The notes beneath the pieces were generated by a model. That model was given only the letters and a program-made list of their open reading frames with translations. It ran no database searches and was not told where the DNA came from. This document shows, piece after piece, positions 61,201 through 64,000 of a DNA stretch of 64,000 bases (within the stretch, counting starts at the first letter, position 1; each line of letters opens with the position of its first letter). Source of the DNA: Chondrilla cf. caribensis (taxonomy: Eukaryota; Porifera; Demospongiae; Chondrillida; Chondrillidae). The position numbers and the translations under genes are program-made. The stretch is taken from positions 2,915,455 to 2,979,454 of the forward strand of contig OZ026559.1 in the NCBI GenBank assembly GCA_964020155.1. The letters are read 5' to 3'.

Positions 61201-61980
61201 TATCTCAGTATTACAGCAAAAGTAGATATGACTGGAATTGAAATTCGTACAAATAAACCGGCATCTGTTTTCTCTGGACACCATTGCTCCAACATACCAA
61301 TTGGATTTCTTGCATGTGACCATGTAGTGGAGCAGATCCCACCTGTGTCTAGATGGGGAAGACAATTGGTAGTCACAGCATTCCAGAGAAACGTACCAGG
61401 CGACATTGTTAAAATAGTGGCCTCAGAGAATAACACCGAAATAACAGTCAAATGTCTGAATGATAGTGTACTAGAGGTTATTGTACAAAAGATTCTAAAT
61501 GGTAATGAACACCTCAGTTTTCAGTTACCTTCGAATGGAACCTGCATAATCAACAGCTCCCATCCTATTTTAGCTGTTCAGTTCAGCACTGGAGGCTCAT
61601 TGACACCCACTTACTTGGGAGATCCCTCCATGACAATTATACCTAACATGGATATGTACTTCAAATCTGGGACGGCAAGGTTTATTTCTCCAATATTGGG
61701 TAAAGACTTGTCTGATCCTTACATGCACTTCGCGAACATCTACGTCTACTATCCGCCCGGAGCGAACATCACTACACCAACCATTGATGGAGTCAGTCTT
61801 CCAAATAACGAGAACTTCCAGCAGATCATCTTCCTACCAGAAGGTGTCAATGGGACCTTTCATATCTTCAAAGGCACTGTTGCTGGAGGACTGCATGTCA
61901 TAGAGACAAATGGACATGTGGCAGCTATTGTGTACGGTTATCGTGCTTGGGAGATGTACTCCTACACTGTTAACTACTGA
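40833..61980 (+). CDS. Large modular secreted protein: EGF, Calx-beta, sushi, GCC2/GCC3, IgGFc-binding domains
   Basis: About 25 coding exons can be traced by GT..AG borders, and every internal exon has phase 1-1 boundaries. The order is signal peptide (40833-40953), EGF 1-7, Calx-beta 1-2, sushi-like 1, EGF 8, sushi-like 2, an unrecognised domain, GCC2/GCC3 modules 1-2, EGF 9, modules 3-8, EGF 10, a short exon, and an IgGFc-binding-type domain with a stop at 61978-61980. The predicted length is about 1,840 residues. There is no transmembrane segment at the C-terminus, so the product is probably secreted, for example as a matrix, adhesion or recognition protein. The mix resembles SVEP1/SCUBE-type proteins, but Calx-beta and IgGFc-binding domains are not part of those. 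It could be more than one gene, but consistent phase and lack of internal start or stop favour one. Confidence 0.72.
42174..43224. mobile_element. TIR transposon, 1,051 bp, with 9-bp target duplication
   Basis: Terminal inverted repeats start TAGTCTAGCTAGCTA at the left (42174) and are inverted at the right (ending 43224). The nonamer AATGAAAAC flanks both ends (42165-42173 and 43225-43233). The right TIR (43136-43224) matches an internal direct copy of the left end (42434-42522) even better, so the left terminus is present twice. Each TIR holds its own hairpin (CTAGACCGTCCC ... GGGACGGTCTAG). Long TIRs with a 9-bp duplication resemble Mutator-like elements; this superfamily call is inference. 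Confidence 0.82.
42549..42960 (+). pseudogene. RecQ-like helicase fragment inside the TIR element
   Basis: The frame reads [20 protein letters not shown] then CLSTGHGKS, which matches the Q-motif/Walker A region of RecQ-family DEAD-type helicases. A frame change follows, with [20 protein letters not shown] as the next helicase block, and then stops. Only the motif I region is left, so it is a dead fragment of a transposon- or host-derived helicase. Confidence 0.62.
44510..44626 (+). CDS. EGF 1 exon (type A)
   Basis: 117 nt, phase 1-1: [16 protein letters not shown] ... [13 protein letters not shown]. The six Cys and DINEC start mark a calcium-binding EGF module. Confidence 0.85.
45281..45397 (+). 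CDS. EGF 2 exon (type B)
   Basis: 117 nt, phase 1-1: [16 protein letters not shown] ... [16 protein letters not shown] calcium-binding EGF of the second type in the pair. Confidence 0.85.
45929..46045 (+). CDS. EGF 3 exon (type A)
   Basis: 117 nt, phase 1-1: [16 protein letters not shown] ... [11 protein letters not shown]. Same type as EGF 1 and EGF 5. Confidence 0.85.
46706..46822 (+). CDS. EGF 4 exon (type B)
   Basis: 117 nt, phase 1-1: [16 protein letters not shown] ... [11 protein letters not shown]. Nearly identical to EGF 2. Confidence 0.85.
47372..47488 (+). CDS. EGF 5 exon (type A)
   Basis: 117 nt, phase 1-1: [16 protein letters not shown] ... [14 protein letters not shown]. Confidence 0.85.
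48150..48269 (+). CDS. EGF 6 exon (type B)
   Basis: 120 nt, phase 1-1: [16 protein letters not shown] ... [12 protein letters not shown]. It has one extra residue and a diverged start compared with the other type B exons. Confidence 0.83.
49277..49399 (+). CDS. EGF 7 exon
   Basis: 123 nt, phase 1-1: [17 protein letters not shown] ... [13 protein letters not shown] calcium-binding EGF outside the triplicated block. Confidence 0.83.
49464..49572. repeat. (TATC)n microsatellite
   Basis: Imperfect TATC/TATA tetranucleotide repeat in the intron after EGF 7. Confidence 0.9.
49995..50336 (+). CDS. Calx-beta domain 1 exon
   Basis: 342 nt, phase 1-1. The pattern [39 protein letters not shown] and a closing VTIKDNE is typical of Calx-beta Ca2+-binding beta-sandwiches. 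Confidence 0.85.
50443..50775 (+). CDS. Calx-beta domain 2 exon
   Basis: 333 nt, phase 1-1. [39 protein letters not shown] and [10 protein letters not shown] follow the Calx-beta plan, with an acidic E-x-x-E-x-F loop. Confidence 0.85.
50931..51131 (+). CDS. Sushi/CCP-like domain 1 exon
   Basis: 201 nt, phase 1-1: ICGPPPTL ... [16 protein letters not shown] ... KCTCLDWRW. The GPPP start and I-x-x-x-C-x-x-GY pattern fit a CCP (sushi) module, slightly atypical in its last Cys spacing. Confidence 0.75.
52011..52133 (+). CDS. EGF 8 exon
   Basis: 123 nt, phase 1-1: [15 protein letters not shown] ... [17 protein letters not shown]. An EGF module with six Cys. Its donor is GTAAGA. Confidence 0.78.
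52445..52717. repeat. MITE-like inverted-repeat element (pogo/Tigger-like ends)
   Basis: The left end CAGTAGAACCAGCCTAATCC and the inverse of the right end (CAGTGAAACCTGTCTAAT) are similar. An inner CTAATCCGGCACC-type motif occurs near both ends. A TA follows the right end, but the left flank is not clean. Intronic. Confidence 0.55.
52875..53069 (+). CDS. Sushi/CCP-like domain 2 exon
   Basis: 195 nt, phase 1-1: [15 protein letters not shown] ... [12 protein letters not shown] ... [10 protein letters not shown] ... IPGCQ. Four Cys with C-x-x-GY and Q-W-S motifs match a CCP module. Confidence 0.78.
53432..53860 (+). CDS. Unrecognised extracellular domain exon
   Basis: 429 nt, phase 1-1, 143 residues. 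It begins [19 protein letters not shown] and ends [14 protein letters not shown], with a basic middle ([16 protein letters not shown]) and [14 protein letters not shown]. The C-terminal Cys pair leads directly into GCC2/GCC3 modules. The position before such modules recalls the spacer regions of SCUBE and SVEP1, but no family is assigned. Confidence 0.7.
54987..55148 (+). CDS. GCC2/GCC3 module 1 exon
   Basis: 162 nt, phase 1-1: [35 protein letters not shown]. The C-x-x-CP-x(n)-YQ-x-x-x-G-x-x-x-C-x-x-CP pattern is the ephrin-receptor-like GCC2/GCC3 module. Confidence 0.83.
55395..55559 (+). CDS. GCC2/GCC3 module 2 exon
   Basis: 165 nt, phase 1-1: [20 protein letters not shown] ... [13 protein letters not shown]. 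This is the second module subtype (165 nt), seen again at 57516 and 58435. Confidence 0.82.
55724..55898. mobile_element. TA-flanked MITE, 175 bp
   Basis: The left end CAGCGAATTCTTGTTAGTCT and the inverse of the right end (CAGTGAATATTTGCTAATCT) match over about 24 bp. Both sides are flanked by TA. Consistent with a pogo/Tc1-mariner-type MITE. Intronic. Confidence 0.75.
56260..56388 (+). CDS. EGF 9 exon
   Basis: 129 nt, phase 1-1: [40 protein letters not shown] laminin/MEGF-like EGF with closely spaced Cys. Confidence 0.83.
56574..56735 (+). CDS. GCC2/GCC3 module 3 exon
   Basis: 162 nt, phase 1-1: [38 protein letters not shown]. Confidence 0.83.
57018..57179 (+). CDS. GCC2/GCC3 module 4 exon
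   Basis: 162 nt, phase 1-1: [38 protein letters not shown]. Confidence 0.83.
57516..57680 (+). CDS. GCC2/GCC3 module 5 exon
   Basis: 165 nt, phase 1-1: [20 protein letters not shown] ... [16 protein letters not shown]. Very close to modules 2 and 7. Confidence 0.83.
58186..58347 (+). CDS. GCC2/GCC3 module 6 exon
   Basis: 162 nt, phase 1-1: [38 protein letters not shown]. The donor is GTATGT. Confidence 0.82.
58435..58599 (+). CDS. GCC2/GCC3 module 7 exon
   Basis: 165 nt, phase 1-1: [20 protein letters not shown] ... [16 protein letters not shown]. Confidence 0.83.
59152..59313 (+). CDS. GCC2/GCC3 module 8 exon
   Basis: 162 nt, phase 1-1: [38 protein letters not shown]. Confidence 0.83.
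59662..59775 (+). CDS. EGF 10-like exon
   Basis: 114 nt, phase 1-1: [20 protein letters not shown] ... [12 protein letters not shown]. This is the short EGF-like form seen next to thrombospondin- or nidogen-type regions. Confidence 0.75.
60407..60556 (+). CDS. Short exon before the IgGFc-binding domain
   Basis: 150 nt, phase 1-1, after ATCAG and before GTGATG. It encodes 50 residues ([20 protein letters not shown] ... IHYDLTWKG) with no recognised domain, and may be the first strands of the following beta-rich domain. Confidence 0.6.
60716..61980 (+). CDS. IgGFc-binding-protein-like N-terminal domain, last exon
   Basis: The exon encodes about 420 residues to the stop at 61978-61980. Motifs include [52 protein letters not shown], and GFGS-like hydrophobic strands ending [16 protein letters not shown]. 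This matches the N-terminal domain of IgG Fc-binding protein (FCGBP). There is no C-terminal membrane anchor. Confidence 0.83.
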
Positions 61981-64000
61981 TTTCTACAGGAAAAGGTAAG
62001 CAAAAATTAATTTGATACATGCTTTGTTTCATAGGAACCTGCAGTGATAAGTGTATTCTTCAAGGTCTCTCTTCTTCTACTCAGGTGAAATTATTGTCGT
62101 TTAAAGGACAACTCAAGATAACAATATAGATAAATAGGCCCTTAATTGATATCTTATCTTTAATATCAATGCAAACTTTGAGTGTGTTACTTTATAGGAC
62201 TGTAGACATAATTATTATATAGCTAGTTGAGTGTGTCATTATAGTAGTATTACTGTGTGGTTCTAATCTGATTCATCGATCTTAATGGAGAGTGTCATGA
62301 ATTGCCAGTCGAAGATCACATATTATACTTGCATCATTCATACATGACAATAATTATCATAGTTACCATATGCGCAAGGTAACGGGTATGTGAAAAATGT
62401 AAACGGAATAGGGTTATAACAGGGATTTGAAGAAATACATGTACATTTGTCTATGGACAATTCCGTAGTCACCCCCACAGCTTCACCCAAAATGCAGTAG
62501 AGTCATTGACATGTTAATTAAACAAGATTAACCTGCAAAAGAGCAGAGGTCATAGATCAGCTATTACTACCATTTTGAAAAGTGATAACGAGTATTACTG
62601 ATCAACTATCTACACTTTCACAGTGGTCGATGCTCAACAGACAGACACTGAAATTGTCAATGTGCAAACAGTAAGTTGAAATTTACATACCTTTGTACAA
62701 ACATAACCTGCAAACTGTACAATGACTAGTTTTAGACAGTGTAGTATAGTTAGGAACAATATTAATTTCCGACAAGTGACCATTATCACCGATATACGGG
62801 TAGCACATTGCCCAATTGCAACCACAGTCCAAACAATAAAGGGAGATCCCCTGCACAGGGTAGGTGAGATAACAGATGGGGAAATTTACATTTAAGTTAT
62901 GGTAGAAAGCATTACAAAGAATGCAAAACATGTAATCATTAATAAGCAGTCTTCGTGGAAAGAGATCAATCCTCTATACCATTTCCACAATTAATCTACA
63001 ACTAAAACTTTTACGCAAACACAATGTCACACTCAAGGTTTCCAAGTTTCCCAAGGACAGTACATGCTAGAGGGGAGTCTTACATATTCTCCGTGTGGCC
63101 CAGCACCAGGAGCTAATAAAATGCAGCATATGCTTGGGTGGAGGTACTTGTAAAAGAATAGTCTCAAGTTATTGCCAGATGTAGAACATAAGTAACTTTA
63201 TTTAAATTATGAATTTAAACAACTATAATTGTAATAATCAATTTAAGCAGTATACATTGGTTGAATATCTTGATACCCATAATGCCTGCACAGACACATA
63301 CATGCAGAGGCCTTGGGTAGCACACAAGTGTACAATGAACCTAACTTTCAAATCTCACACTGTGCTGAACTTCCAGTCTGACATGCAGGCTCGCAAACTT
63401 AGTCTTGGGTTTCTAAGGCAACTCAGATCTACCTAATGAAATTTGAGAAAAATAATTATAACGTAAGTGTTTAACATGGCACTCGGTAAATTGAGCGCAA
63501 ATCCATTTTAATTCGCGAATAGAACATTTATGTACAATAAACTTATTGAAATTTTCGAGGAATACACTTACTAATAACCACTTCTTGATAGAGAATTACT
63601 TCGGGAATTTCGAAAATGGAGGATTAACGACTATATCTTCGAGGAAGAAGCGAAAACTTCGGTACTCATGGAGGAAAAACGGCAATTACAGGCAGGAACA
63701 ATCGATTTCACGATCATTCATTAAAATGTTTGAAGTTTAGTAGGTGTGTTGGCGATTATAACGATATATGTGCTACGGTGCTACTAGGCTACTTTTATAG
63801 TTTAAAATTGCAAGAATGACGTTCTCGAACATGTTTGTAACTGTAAGCTGAATATTATTGTTAGAGAACGCGTAATTAAGTGATTTTAGAGCCTAGGGTA
63901 AAGTTTTGTTGGAGTAATTTTTGACAACGGTGAACCGCGTTTGCTCTCTACTGCCGTAAAAGAGACGTCAGATGGATCAACTTTACGTGCGGGATTCGCC
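61981..64000. other. 3' flank, nothing recognised
   Basis: About 2 kb of AT-rich DNA after the large gene. Small open frames (for example 63546-63740) have no recognisable domain. A possible new transcript start near the right edge cannot be judged from this window. Confidence 0.45.

Noticed and set aside
61989..61994. Possible micro-exon just after the stop of the large gene
   Set aside because: An AG and a GTAAGC lie around six bases, but with an in-frame stop directly upstream there is no evidence that it is coding.

Overview
The window looks like nuclear DNA from an animal, most likely a sponge (Porifera, probably a demosponge); this assignment is inference. The support is: AT-rich DNA with many short spliceosomal introns (GT..AG borders are visible at nearly every domain edge), metazoan-only domain combinations (EGF, Calx-beta, sushi, GCC2/GCC3, IgGFc-binding), a DAPK-like ANK-Roc-COR-Death gene, a TKL kinase gene, and many MITEs, CA microsatellites and non-LTR retroelement remains. 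No tRNA, rRNA or CRISPR array was recognised.

Layout. 1-3.4 kb: AT-rich DNA, a broken Crypton-type tyrosine recombinase (minus strand), a foldback element and a 494-bp TIR element. 3.5-8.9 kb (minus): an eight-exon gene encoding an active-looking TKL kinase, a coiled coil built largely from duplicated 108-nt exons, and a C-terminal AIG1/GIMAP-like GTPase. 8.9-12.3 kb: no recognised gene. 12.3-21.4 kb (plus): a DAPK-like gene without the kinase (ankyrin repeats, Roc GTPase, COR-like region, then phase-1 Death-domain exons). Its ankyrin part carries one apparent frameshift and one in-frame stop in this assembly. 22.5-29.1 kb: tandemly duplicated blocks of decayed Death-domain exons mixed with CA repeats and a MITE; only one copy is intact. 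29.9-36.5 kb: a satellite of about 188 bp with two monomer variants, split by a 3.4-kb non-LTR retroelement whose reverse transcriptase has one amber stop. 36.5-40.8 kb: mostly empty, with CA repeats that enclose a zinc-finger fragment. 40.8-62.0 kb (plus): one very large, modular, probably secreted protein gene: signal peptide, seven EGF, two Calx-beta, sushi-like, EGF, sushi-like, an unrecognised domain, eight GCC2/GCC3 modules with one EGF among them, another EGF, and a terminal IgGFc-binding-type domain. Every internal exon has phase 1-1 boundaries. Its first intron holds a 1.05-kb TIR transposon with a 9-bp target duplication and a RecQ-like helicase fragment. 62-64 kb: nothing recognised.

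How the genes relate. The two intracellular genes (kinase-AIG1 and ANK-Roc-COR-Death) are divergently arranged and are both plausible innate-immunity or cell-death signalling proteins. The large extracellular gene fits a matrix, adhesion or recognition role. All three show exon-level duplication: coiled-coil exons, Death-domain exons and EGF/GCC2 exons. Domain calls come from reading motifs by eye; no database search was run.
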